A DNA stretch of 64,000 bases from Halovenus salina. Lineage in GTDB: Archaea > Halobacteriota > Halobacteria > Halobacteriales > Haloarculaceae. Location of the stretch: NCBI RefSeq assembly GCF_026410925.1, contig NZ_CP112972.1, positions 1,488,001-1,552,000 on the forward strand, read 5' to 3'. A program made the position numbers and the translations under genes. Below the pieces are notes generated by a model, which saw nothing but the letters and a program-made list of their open reading frames with translations, did no database searches and was not told the DNA's origin. Every line of letters begins with the position of its first letter. Positions within the stretch are counted from its first letter, which is position 1. Shown piece by piece: positions 42,986 to 50,662 of this stretch.

Positions 42986-43087
42986 ATGTCGAAGATCTTC
43001 CGATTCACCAGGAAAGCGGTTCGGTTAGCTAAAAACGCTGTTTGTGGGCGAGCGAAGTCGCCGCCCCCGATTATCGTAGTATCGTAG
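42986..43087 (+). mobile_element. N-terminal remnant of an IS5-type transposase
   Basis: A 33-residue frame, starting MSKIFRFTRKAVRLAKNAV, has the N-terminal pattern of haloarchaeal IS5-group transposases (MSKISRFT...VVxLAKNAV type) and then stops. The rest of the transposase is missing, and the stop of the flavoprotein gene follows within 4 bases. No terminal inverted repeats were recognised. The family assignment is from memory of the pattern. Confidence 0.45.
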
Positions 43088-43090
43088 CAT

Positions 43091-44020
43091 TCAGTTTGTA
43101 TTGGTTGTCTCCACCTCTTCGAGTTCCTTCCCACGCTCACGGATCAGGTCGTCGTCGACGTGATTGAGTATCCGATCCGGTCCGATAACCTCGACCAGTC
43201 GCCGGAGACCGCGCTCGGTTGCCGTCTCGACCTCCTGGTCGGAGCGATGCGTATCGAACGCGTGATCGATGTAGGCCTCCTGAAGCTCCGCCAATCGATC
43301 CTCTGGTAGGTCGGCTTCCATCTCGCTGTTGAACCACGTGCGCCAGCGGTCGCGTTCGGCCCATTCGCCCGCAAACTCAGCGTCAGACCTGAGCCAATCG
43401 TAGTGGGGTGCGACTCCACCCGAGTACCCGCGCTCTCTTCGGTGGTCTTCCAACAGACATCGGGCGACGTGCGCTCCGTGGCCCGCAACGACGATAGCCT
43501 GTGCACTTCGAGCGCCGGCCGGTGAGGCGACGTACAACCTGTCGACGGGTGTTCGGCCGTCCTCATCGTGGTAGTCCGGGTCGAAGCGTTCCTCGGACTC
43601 ACCGTGGTGCTCTTGCTGTTCGAACATGGCGTCATCGTCCAGCCCGCGGAGGTACGAGCCATCGTACCACGCTGCAGCGATTACATACTTTCCCGAGTGT
43701 ACCTCTCCGGTCTGTGTCTCAATGACGAACCGCTCGCCAGCGTCCGACCGTGTGACCGCTTCGACGCGTTCCTCGATAATGTTACAGCCTACCTCGCTGA
43801 CGTGGGCGTGCATGAGGGCAGTAAAGTCGTCAATGCCGATGCCAGCTGGAAATCCGAGGTAGTTCTCCAGATAGGCACATCGCGGCAGGGCCGCACTCCC
43901 CTTGTCGAAAATGACCGTATCCAGGCCGTAGCGTGCAGTGAACACACCCGCCGAACAGCCCGCTGGCCCACCACCGACCACGATAACGTCGTGGTCCGAT
44001 GCTGATTCAGGAGTTCCCAT
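43091..44020 (-). CDS. Thioredoxin-reductase-like FAD-dependent oxidoreductase
   Basis: Flavoprotein of 309 residues. The FAD Rossmann motif VVGGGPAGCSAGVFTARYG lies near the N-terminus, and CAYLENYLGFPAGIGIDDF is the TrxR-like segment. There is no CxxC redox motif, so it is not a thioredoxin reductase. The central part lacks an obvious second GxGxxG, and the C-terminal 120 residues are a helical region not found in plain TrxR. The start overlaps the end of the iron-type receptor gene by 14 bases, so they form an operon. By analogy with IruO it may reduce ferric siderophores; that is inference from context. Confidence 0.8.
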   Translation of the reverse strand: MGTPESASDHDVIVVGGGPAGCSAGVFTARYGLDTVIFDKGSAALPRCAYLENYLGFPAGIGIDDFTALMHAHVSEVGCNIIEERVEAVTRSDAGERFVIETQTGEVHSGKYVIAAAWYDGSYLRGLDDDAMFEQQEHHGESEERFDPDYHDEDGRTPVDRLYVASPAGARSAQAIVVAGHGAHVARCLLEDHRRERGYSGGVAPHYDWLRSDAEFAGEWAERDRWRTWFNSEMEADLPEDRLAELQEAYIDHAFDTHRSDQEVETATERGLRRLVEVIGPDRILNHVDDDLIRERGKELEEVETTNTN

Positions 44021-45179
44021 TGATGATGTCCGTAACCCGCTGGCGGTCGAATAGCTCCTCATCACCGAACTCGTCCGGATAGACCCCTTGGGCGGCCATC
44101 TCCAGCCGGAAGAGATGAATGATCGGTCCCTGGTAGGTCTGTCCCGCGTAGAACACGCGACCGTTCTGTACCGCAGAGAGTTCGCTCGCTACGTCGTGGT
44201 TCTGCAGGTGTTCGATGACGTTCGTCCGGAAGTACTCGTCCGAAATGTCTCCTTCAATCCGAACGGCGAGCGCATCCGGATCGATGTCGAGAAGCGTCTC
44301 GTAGTCGATCGTTCCGCCACCAGCCTGGCTATCGACAACGTCGTTTTCGGCCAGCGCGTCACGAACCTCCAAGTCGCGCCAGTGTTTCGACTGGGTTCCC
44401 TCCCCGACGCGGTAGGGGTAGTACGACTCCGGCGGAGTCCCAGCGGGAACGAGGACGGCGATTTCGGGCGGTTCTTCGGGAAGACGGGACTGTACCCGGT
44501 CGAGAACCTCGTCGTGATACGTCTTGAATGCCTCGTACCGCTCCCGTTCTTGGAAGACCTCCGCGAGCTTCTCGAAGGCCTCGTACAGCGAGTAGTGCCG
44601 GTAGTCGTGCCAGTCGTACACCTGCGTGAAGATCGTGTTCCCGAACCACGGCGCGACGTTCTCGCGGATCTCCTCAACGTCGGCCTCACTCCAGCCGAGA
44701 CGGTTGATCATGAAGTTCGGACTGATGACGTGGAGATCCGCGTCTAGCTCGTAGAAGATCTCCTTACCAGTTCCATCGTCGTACAGGGGCGTTAGCTCAC
44801 CGACTGAGACACCGGAAAGTTCATCGTAGTGGTGGGACCCGAATCGAGAGGCGACTCCGATCGCTTCGAGCCCGTCTCCCTGTCCGAGCGCGACGCCCAT
44901 GTCCGCGTAGTCGCCGGTAAACGGGAACCACGTCTCCGGTGGTTCTTCGAACTCCAACGTGCCAACCGGTTCCATCGTCACGGAGTACGACGTGTCTTCG
45001 GGAGTGTCTGTCTCACCGCCTGTTGACTCTTCGGTCGTCGGACTGTCGGTATCGGTGTTGTCGGTATCCGTGCTGTCTCCGGTACACCCGGCGATCAGCC
45101 CCCCGCCGACGATTGCGCCGCCGTACTTCATATAGTCACGCCGCGTCGGTGCCTCCTGTGCCGTGTCGTCTTTTGACAT
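44007..45179 (-). CDS. Iron-siderophore-type ABC substrate-binding lipoprotein
   Basis: Receptor of 390 residues with Tat motif (TRRDYMK), lipobox (IAGC, Cys32) and a Thr/Asp/Glu-rich linker. The mature domain has the FepB/BtuF class layout with VGTLEFEEPPETWFPFTGDYADMGVALG at the start and long central helix (YEAFEKLAEVFQERERYEAFKTYHDEVLDRVQ). No permease or ATPase gene is nearby, so it must use a distant pair. Two DtxR-type palindromes flank its TATA-like ATTATCATTA (about 45202-45211), which is correctly spaced for a leaderless start at 45179. Iron regulation is therefore likely. Confidence 0.88.
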   Translation of the reverse strand: MSKDDTAQEAPTRRDYMKYGGAIVGGGLIAGCTGDSTDTDNTDTDSPTTEESTGGETDTPEDTSYSVTMEPVGTLEFEEPPETWFPFTGDYADMGVALGQGDGLEAIGVASRFGSHHYDELSGVSVGELTPLYDDGTGKEIFYELDADLHVISPNFMINRLGWSEADVEEIRENVAPWFGNTIFTQVYDWHDYRHYSLYEAFEKLAEVFQERERYEAFKTYHDEVLDRVQSRLPEEPPEIAVLVPAGTPPESYYPYRVGEGTQSKHWRDLEVRDALAENDVVDSQAGGGTIDYETLLDIDPDALAVRIEGDISDEYFRTNVIEHLQNHDVASELSAVQNGRVFYAGQTYQGPIIHLFRLEMAAQGVYPDEFGDEELFDRQRVTDIINGNS

Positions 45180-45184
45180 ATTGA

Positions 45185-45200
45185 TTTAGTCGAGCCTAAA
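45185..45200. promoter_or_regulatory. DtxR-type operator candidate, site 1
   Basis: TTTAGTCGAGCCTAAA is an inverted repeat with arms TTTAG(T/G) and CCTAAA, 5 bases upstream of the receptor start codon. It matches the palindromes at 32392 and 32427 except for one arm base. Confidence 0.6.
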
Positions 45201-45220
45201 TAATGATAATCCTTCCGTTT

Positions 45221-45236
45221 TTTTGGTCGGCCTAAA
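45221..45236. promoter_or_regulatory. DtxR-type operator candidate, site 2
   Basis: TTTTGGTCGGCCTAAA is a second copy 36 bases from site 1, on the far side of the TATA box. The pair spacing (36) is almost that of the pair at 32392/32427 (35). Confidence 0.55.
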
Positions 45237-45289
45237 AAACCACCTGCCGATACCAACGCGGGAGGCTTGCTTGCGTTCGAAGAGTGTGC

Positions 45290-45469
45290 TGTCAACTGCG
45301 ACATAGCCAGATGTACATCGTAGCGGTCAGAGGAGTGGTAGAACGTGGTTGGGTCAGGCGGCGCGTCTGGATTGATGCCGAGTCGATCACACACCGTTGG
45401 CATGAGGCTCACTCGACCAACGAGTTCGGCGACCCGGACGCACTCCGTGAACATATCCACACGGCCCAC
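45290..45469 (-). mobile_element. N-terminal fragment of a second IS5-type transposase
   Basis: About 58 residues read MGRVDMFTECVRVAELVGRVSLMPTVCDRLGINPDAPPDPTTFYHSSDRYDVHLAMSQ across this interval. MPxVCxxLGINPD followed by P-TTFYHSSDRY corresponds to the region of haloarchaeal IS5-group transposases just before the DDE domain (for example P-STL-KAFDR). The frame then loses similarity. It points toward the iron operon, opposite to the fragment at 42986. Confidence 0.45.
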
Positions 45470-45643
45470 TAGTGTCCTATTTGCATAGCAGACACGGACT
45501 ACTTAGGGTCAACGAACAGGACAGAAAGGAAGAAACTCACTGAGCTACACTGTTTTTCGTTAGGCGAGGTCCCGATTTTTCGAAGCAGAGTTCAGTGAGT
45601 GTATACTTACTGATGAGACAATCGGTCTACTAGTAGATGTTTC

Positions 45644-45696
45644 ATGACGCTGATGGGGGTGTTGTTGGTGCCGCTTGTGCTTTGAGCTAGCTCAGA
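45644..45696 (+). pseudogene. Duplicated 3' end of a TctA-type permease gene
   Basis: The 53 bases match 33686-33738 with four mismatches, the first 34 bases being identical. They encode MTLMGVLLVPLVL and a TGA, against the last 13 codons MTLMGVLLVPLAL of the permease at 32504-33727, and continue 11 bases into the 3' flank. The rest of the paralogue is gone. Confidence 0.7.
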
Positions 45697-45754
45697 AATC
45701 TCTTCGCAGTACGTCCTATTTGCGCTTCTTGAACGCTAATGGTATCAGACTCAG

Positions 45755-46030
45755 TTAGTTCGTGGAGCCTGGATGCCCGTCCAGCGAACTCGGTACGGAG
45801 AGACTACTTCTGTCCGTCGCGACGATCGAGAGAGTCTCGTTGAGAGAGACAGTGAGCGTGTCACCATTTGCAGCGATCGAGACCTCGATGCGCCACGGGT
45901 CAGTCGACACCACGGTGTTGGAGTCGTCACTCACACACCAGTCCAACTGCCAGAATGGTGTCGTCTCGGAGTCTGTCGTCGGTGGTCGCGACGACATCAC
46001 AGAGTCGTTCAATTGTTGTCTGATGTACAT
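45755..46030 (-). CDS. Possible small protein of unknown function
   Basis: A 91-residue frame begins MYIRQQLNDSVMSSRP and continues with strand-like segments (DPWRIEVSIAANGDTLTVSLNETLSIVATD). Charge and composition are plausible for a haloarchaeal protein, but no family is recognised, and it lies next to a region of decayed sequence, so it may be a fragment. It precedes the NSS transporter stop by about 60 bases. Confidence 0.35.
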   Translation of the reverse strand: MYIRQQLNDSVMSSRPPTTDSETTPFWQLDWCVSDDSNTVVSTDPWRIEVSIAANGDTLTVSLNETLSIVATDRSSLSVPSSLDGHPGSTN

Positions 46031-46091
46031 TTGGGTCGAAACACAGCTCGCGGGCTTATGTCTGGATAGTGGTCGAGAAGATTGCTCCCGA

Positions 46092-47459
46092 CTACAGGTC
46101 GGCGAGCCAGTCCGCGAAGTCGCCCGTGAGGAAGTCGACGTAGTCGACAATACCGAGCCACAGCGAGACGAGGATGACGGCGAGGACGGGCACCCGGACT
46201 AGCCAGACCCAGGTCGTCCCGAGCGGGCCGATATCGCCGACACCCTGTTCCAGCTCTTCGACAGCGGGGCCAGCCCAGAGCCAGGAGACGTACACCGAGA
46301 TGAGCAACCCACCCAGCAACAGCAGGATACCGTTCATCAATCCGTCGTACAGATCGAGAAAGACCAGGTCGTAGGCGGGTGCAAGCCCGAGAACGAACAG
46401 CGCCATACAGACGAACACCGTCGCCCGAAGGCGGTCCATCCCGTGCTCATCGACCGCATACGAGACGACGACTTCGGTGAGACTGATGGCACTTGACAGC
46501 GCCGCGATGATCACAGTTCCGAAGAAGACAGTGCCAGCGAGCCAGCCAACAGAGAGGTCACCGAACGCCGCCGACAGGCTGACGAAGATTGCGCCGGGGC
46601 CTGGCTCACCAGGGTCGACACCAGCGGTGAACAGAATCGGGAAGACGATGAGGCCGACGAGGACGGCGATAGCCGTATCGAAACCGATGATGATTGCGCC
46701 ATCCTCGGCGAGATTTCGGTCCTCGTCGATGTAGGAGGCGTACGTTATCATGATACCGAACCCAAGCGAGAGCGTAAAGAAGGCCTGTCCGGCCGCGTCG
46801 GGTAGGATACTGGTCCACTCCGAGGCGATGCGGCCAAAGTCCGGTTCGAGATAGAACGAGTACCCCTCGCTCGCACCCGAGAGCGTAGAAGCCCAGGCCG
46901 CGAGACCGACGACAATAGCGATAATCGCCGGCACCATCACCTTCACCGCGAGCTCGATGCCCTGGCGGATACCGAGTCCGACAATGGCGATGATACCGAG
47001 CAAGAAGAAGCCATGTAGCGCCATCGCTTCCAGACCGACCGAGAGCTGACCGAACTGACTCGCGGCCGCGTCGATGTCGGCCATATAGCCGTCCTGAAGT
47101 CCGAGAATCGTATAGCGGATGGTCCACCCCGCGATGACGCTGTAGTACGACATGATGACAAAGGTCGCCACGACGAACACCCAGCCGACGTACTGCCAGG
47201 CACCGCGCCCGATTTCCTGCATCGCGCCCACCGGATTGCGCTCGGTGTGGCGGCCGATGACGAACTCGACGAGAATCGCGGGGAAGCCGACGACGACGAT
47301 AAAGAGCAGATAGACGAGCAGAAAGCCTGCGCCGCCGTTTTCGCCGGTGATGAACGGGAACCGCCAGATGTTCCCAAGCCCAACCGCGCTTCCCACGGCT
47401 GCGAGGATGAACGCAATCCGTGTCGACCACTGTTCACGCTCTGAGCTATCTTGTGACAT
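46092..47459 (-). CDS. Sodium-dependent NSS/SNF-family symporter
   Basis: Na+-coupled amino acid-type symporter of 455 residues, about eleven or twelve helices. Helix 1 has RIAFILAAVGSAVGLGNIWRFPFITGENGGAGF, the NSS hallmark with the Na+ and substrate site (LGNIWRFP). Helix 6 reads FFTLSLGFGIMITYASYI, and helix 8 is ALSSAISLTEVVVSYAVDE. The length and absence of extra domains match bacterial LeuT/MhsT relatives. A TATA-like TATTTATTA at about 47483-47491 on the minus strand precedes the ATG. Confidence 0.94.
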   Translation of the reverse strand: MSQDSSEREQWSTRIAFILAAVGSAVGLGNIWRFPFITGENGGAGFLLVYLLFIVVVGFPAILVEFVIGRHTERNPVGAMQEIGRGAWQYVGWVFVVATFVIMSYYSVIAGWTIRYTILGLQDGYMADIDAAASQFGQLSVGLEAMALHGFFLLGIIAIVGLGIRQGIELAVKVMVPAIIAIVVGLAAWASTLSGASEGYSFYLEPDFGRIASEWTSILPDAAGQAFFTLSLGFGIMITYASYIDEDRNLAEDGAIIIGFDTAIAVLVGLIVFPILFTAGVDPGEPGPGAIFVSLSAAFGDLSVGWLAGTVFFGTVIIAALSSAISLTEVVVSYAVDEHGMDRLRATVFVCMALFVLGLAPAYDLVFLDLYDGLMNGILLLLGGLLISVYVSWLWAGPAVEELEQGVGDIGPLGTTWVWLVRVPVLAVILVSLWLGIVDYVDFLTGDFADWLADL

Positions 47460-48047
47460 ACGCCAGTTTTCAACAACCGAGTAATAAATAGCTGAACTTT
47501 CGCTCCCACGACGCGACTCTCAGCGAAACCCATGTCTCGACAGTAGTTGCCCGTCGGCCCGAGTACGCGTATCGTACAGTTTTCGACGCTTCACGCATCA
47601 AAGCGGTCGAATGATACCGAATGTTATCACCTGTGACTGCTGGTCGTAGTGGTTGTCCGGGCCGTTCTGACTCACATCTGTTCGGTCGCTCACCACTTCG
47701 GCGGGCAAGGTTGTCCGCCAACAACACTGTGACTGCTCGATAACGCGGAAACTGTTCGGCCGATGGCCCTGTTTCTTTGGCCCAGCTATTTACACACTCC
47801 CAAGTTCGCGGTTGACGTCGCACCGACAGACTCTGCTGACACCCTCCATCCGGCAAAGACGCCAGCGGTTGCTGCCTTCCAATAGACACCCGGATGTGTA
47901 CCAGGAAGCCCGTACGGTTCCATCGTTTGTCGTTCGAGGAGTGGGAGGTCGACCGTCCGCTCAACTCGCTCTGTAACCGACTTGCAAGCGGTCAAGTTTC
48001 AGTGACCGAGAAGATCGCTCACAGTTATCTCGCCTCGCCCGTGACTC
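47460..48047. other. 588-base gap without a convincing gene
   Basis: The right-hand edge near 47483 holds the NSS promoter. Elsewhere several short frames occur on both strands; the best is a 69-residue minus-strand frame ending at 47786 (MEPYGLPGTHPGVYWKAATAGVFAG inside it) that could be a decayed gene remnant. Nothing is supported as a functional gene. Confidence 0.5.
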
Positions 48048-48335
48048 TTACTCGATTTGTAACGGTTCGTCGTTGTTATCCGCGCTGCCATCGCGCTCGT
48101 CCCACTCCAGTTCGAACTCGACGCTCAGCTCGTATGGACCGTCCTGTGGCCCCTCGCGCTCTGCTTTGACTTCGAAGGTCGGACGTGTAGGCGGGTCCAT
48201 CGTTACCGAGCTATCGCCCGACGTGAGTGTGATATCGGCACCGTCGCTGAGGTTCTCGGCGACGGTATGGAGAAATGATGCAATCTCGTCTCTGCTCTGG
48301 TCGCTCTCGGATTTGAACAGTACTTCTTCGGGCAT
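48048..48335 (-). CDS. amphi-Trp domain protein
   Basis: A 95-residue acidic protein. It starts MPEEVLFKSESDQSRDEIASFLHTVAENLSDG, then TLTSGDSSVTMDPPTRPTFEVKAE and a strand YELSVEFELEWDE. The same order (helix pair, DPP turn, paired strands with a final ELEW) is seen in the first 80 residues of the protein at 11401, so both belong to the amphi-Trp family. The function is unknown. Confidence 0.8.
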   Translation of the reverse strand: MPEEVLFKSESDQSRDEIASFLHTVAENLSDGADITLTSGDSSVTMDPPTRPTFEVKAEREGPQDGPYELSVEFELEWDERDGSADNNDEPLQIE

Positions 48336-48560
48336 ACAACCATAGAGGGTGGGCGAGCTGATAACTGTATGTTTTCCCGGCTGATACCCCAGAGCAGGCG
48401 TGAAAGAGAGGACGGCGACAGCCGTCCGAGCAGGCTGTATCGGCCGACCGTTGATAGCCTGTCGTTGGTCTCACTCGAACGCGAGCCGAGACACGAGAGA
48501 AGCGAGCCATGGCTGCGCGAGACCGAACCGCTAAAGACCGTGCACACGACACTACAAATA

Positions 48561-49517
48561 ATGACACGTCTGGGTACGGCGCATGCCGACCCTGGAGAGA
48601 TGGCCACCGGTGAACTGGATGTCGGCGAAGCCCGCGACGGCAGTACTGTGTCACTGCCCGTAGCGGTCATCAACGGCGCGAAGACAGGAAAGACGCTCTA
48701 CATGCAGGCCGCAAGCGACGGCGACGAGCTCAACGGCGTCGGCGTTCTCCAGCGGGTTGTCCCACAGCTTGACCCACGAGAGCTCTCGGGGACGATTCTG
48801 ATCGTCGGCGTCGCCAACTACCACGCCTTCCAGCGGGGCGAGCATCGCAACCCGATAGACGACACGAAACTCAACCGGACCTATCCCGGCGACGAGAACG
48901 GCACCTCGACCGAGCGCATCGCCGCGGCGACGTTCGGTGCTGCCCGCCGGGCAGACCTGATTGTCGACCTCCACCAGGGCTCGACCTCCCGAATGATAAA
49001 CGAGGTGCGCGTCAGGTGTGGGCGACGCCACCGACACCACGACGACTGTCTCGAACTCGCCAAGGTGTTCGGCTGTGGACACGTCCTCGACCAGAAAGGG
49101 CCCGACGGACAGCTTGCCCGCGTCGGCCCGGACGAAGGGATTCCGACCGTCGACCCGGAACTCGGCGGCGCGGTCGGCTTCGACGAGGAGAGTGTCCAGT
49201 ACGGCACCGAGGGCGTATTCAACGTCCTTCGATACTACGACTTTCTGGACGGTCACGTCACCATGCGGTCACAGACCCGCGCCAACGGCTTCGAGCAGTA
49301 CGGCTCTCCGGTCGGTGGCATCGTCGACTTCCAGGTCGACCTCGGCGAGAAGATATCCCGAGGGGCGACGCTGTTTACCGTGACCAATGTCTTCGGCGGC
49401 GTCAAGACCGAGGTCACCGCCGATACATCGGGCATCCTCTGGCGGACCCGTCGCCGCCCGCCGGTCGCCTCCGGCGAGTACATCTGCTCTGTCGGGACGG
49501 ATATCGACACGTACTGA
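48561..49517 (+). CDS. Succinylglutamate desuccinylase/aspartoacylase-family protein
   Basis: M14-like zinc enzyme of 318 residues. The zinc site is recognisable: HRNPIDDTKLNRTYPG (His and the NRxxPG motif), then DLHQGSTSR with the second ligand region. Relatives remove acyl groups from N-acyl amino acids. A C-terminal biotinyl-lipoyl-like strand domain (VDFQVDLGEKISRGATLFTVTNVFGG) follows the catalytic part, common in archaeal members. The ATG at 48561 is chosen over the longer open frame; a copy of this start with its upstream 42 bases exists at 42668. Confidence 0.88.
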   Translation: MTRLGTAHADPGEMATGELDVGEARDGSTVSLPVAVINGAKTGKTLYMQAASDGDELNGVGVLQRVVPQLDPRELSGTILIVGVANYHAFQRGEHRNPIDDTKLNRTYPGDENGTSTERIAAATFGAARRADLIVDLHQGSTSRMINEVRVRCGRRHRHHDDCLELAKVFGCGHVLDQKGPDGQLARVGPDEGIPTVDPELGGAVGFDEESVQYGTEGVFNVLRYYDFLDGHVTMRSQTRANGFEQYGSPVGGIVDFQVDLGEKISRGATLFTVTNVFGGVKTEVTADTSGILWRTRRRPPVASGEYICSVGTDIDTY

Positions 49518-49559
49518 GCCCGGTACGCAATTTATTATTGTCCGCCCGTTACCATCGGT

Positions 49560-50102
49560 ATGGACTGGCAGGCGTTGTTTCGGTCGCGTCGAGCTGTTGC
49601 AGTCTGTCTCTGTCTCCTAGTGGGAGCTGTCGGTGGCGTCGCCGTCGTCGACACGGGAGAGATTCCGGCGTGGGACCGAGTCTCTCCGTCACTGGACCTC
49701 GACGAGTCAGAGACAGCGTCACTCGTCCACGAGGGGATAAACAACGCCCGAGCGGAGCGGAACCTGACACAGCTGTCGCGTGAGGAGACACTGACTGCTG
49801 TTGCCCAGAACCACAGCCGAGACATGGCCGACCGCGGCTTTTTCAACCACACGACACCCGACGGCGTCGGCCCGGCCCAGCGGGTCACACGCGCCGGTGT
49901 CGCCTGCCAGGCTGTCAGCGAGAACATCGCCCGTCTGCCACGACAGAACCACGAGGGGCCACTGGCAGAGACAACTGTAGACGCCTGGCTGAACTCTGCG
50001 GGACACCTGATGAACATCGTGGCCGAGAACTGGTCACGGACGGGCGTCGGCGTCGTCGCCGACGAGGACACTGTCTACATCACACAGGTATTTTGTTCGT
50101 AA
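49560..50102 (+). CDS. CAP-domain (SCP/PR1-like) membrane-anchored protein
   Basis: A 180-residue protein with one N-terminal hydrophobic segment (VAVCLCLLVGAVGGVAVV) that would anchor or export it, followed by a CAP domain. LVHEGINNARAERNLTQLSREETLTAVAQNHSRDMADRGFFNH supplies the first His and the helix pair, and SENIARL...WLNSAGHLMNIVAENWSRTGVGV the second His region. CAP proteins act outside the cell; the activity is unknown. It follows the AstE-like gene by 42 bases. Confidence 0.9.
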   Translation: MDWQALFRSRRAVAVCLCLLVGAVGGVAVVDTGEIPAWDRVSPSLDLDESETASLVHEGINNARAERNLTQLSREETLTAVAQNHSRDMADRGFFNHTTPDGVGPAQRVTRAGVACQAVSENIARLPRQNHEGPLAETTVDAWLNSAGHLMNIVAENWSRTGVGVVADEDTVYITQVFCS

Positions 50103-50152
50103 CTGACCGCCAGGAACGGTACGCCTATACGCGGTCACGCCAACCGTTGCGT

Positions 50153-50326
50153 ATGGAAACTTGGCGACTGCTCGCCTGGACGACAGGCCTGTTGCTCTTG
50201 TGGGGAGCGCTTGTCTCTCTTCTTGGCTATGACCTCTCGCCGTTCTCTATTATCTCCGCGGCGGCGTTTGGTATGCTCGGATTCTACCTGAGCAACAAGC
50301 TAACGGATAGACTGAACGATAATTAA
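50153..50326 (+). CDS. Small two-helix membrane protein
   Basis: A 57-residue protein with two hydrophobic segments (LLAWTTGLLLLWGALVSLLGY and FSIISAAAFGMLGFYLSNKL) and a polar C-terminus. The ATG at 50153 starts just before helix 1. The function is not recognised. Confidence 0.6.
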   Translation: METWRLLAWTTGLLLLWGALVSLLGYDLSPFSIISAAAFGMLGFYLSNKLTDRLNDN

Positions 50327-50343
50327 AAGACGACCAAGCCGCG

Positions 50344-50589
50344 TCAGGCGTACTTTGCCTTGCTGAAGCTGTACGTGGCGTAGCTCGTGTACGTCACGAA
50401 AATCAGCGTCGTAATGGCTCCGGCGATTACACCGGGCATTATGCTGCCAGCGGCGACAGTATCGTGGACTGTTCCGAGGGCCAATAGCGTGACTGTGCCG
50501 ACGATGAACGAGAGCGGCGTCGCCACCGTCGCCGCGAGCCCAGCGACGATTACCGTGAACAGGATTGGTTTCTTGCTGTCGTCAATCAT
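50344..50589 (-). CDS. Small membrane protein, probably three helices
   Basis: An 81-residue protein: ILFTVIVAGLAATVATPLSFIVGTVTLLAL, then GVIAGAITTLIFVTYTSYATYSF. It converges with the preceding small membrane-protein gene across 17 bases. No family is recognised. Confidence 0.6.
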   Translation of the reverse strand: MIDDSKKPILFTVIVAGLAATVATPLSFIVGTVTLLALGTVHDTVAAGSIMPGVIAGAITTLIFVTYTSYATYSFSKAKYA

Positions 50590-50662
50590 CGTTTGTAACT
50601 CACCAGCACTGGTTTATAGAACTGTCGAAGCCGGCGACGACCCCGCACGGGGCCACGTTGTG

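Noticed and set aside
45551..45600. TTAGGCGAGGTCC stretch resembling half an iron box
   Set aside because: Only one arm is present and there is no start codon at a sensible distance.
47786..47995. 69-codon minus-strand frame with protein-like composition
   Set aside because: No family recognised, no promoter seen, and it lies in a region with decay; kept only as a possible remnant.
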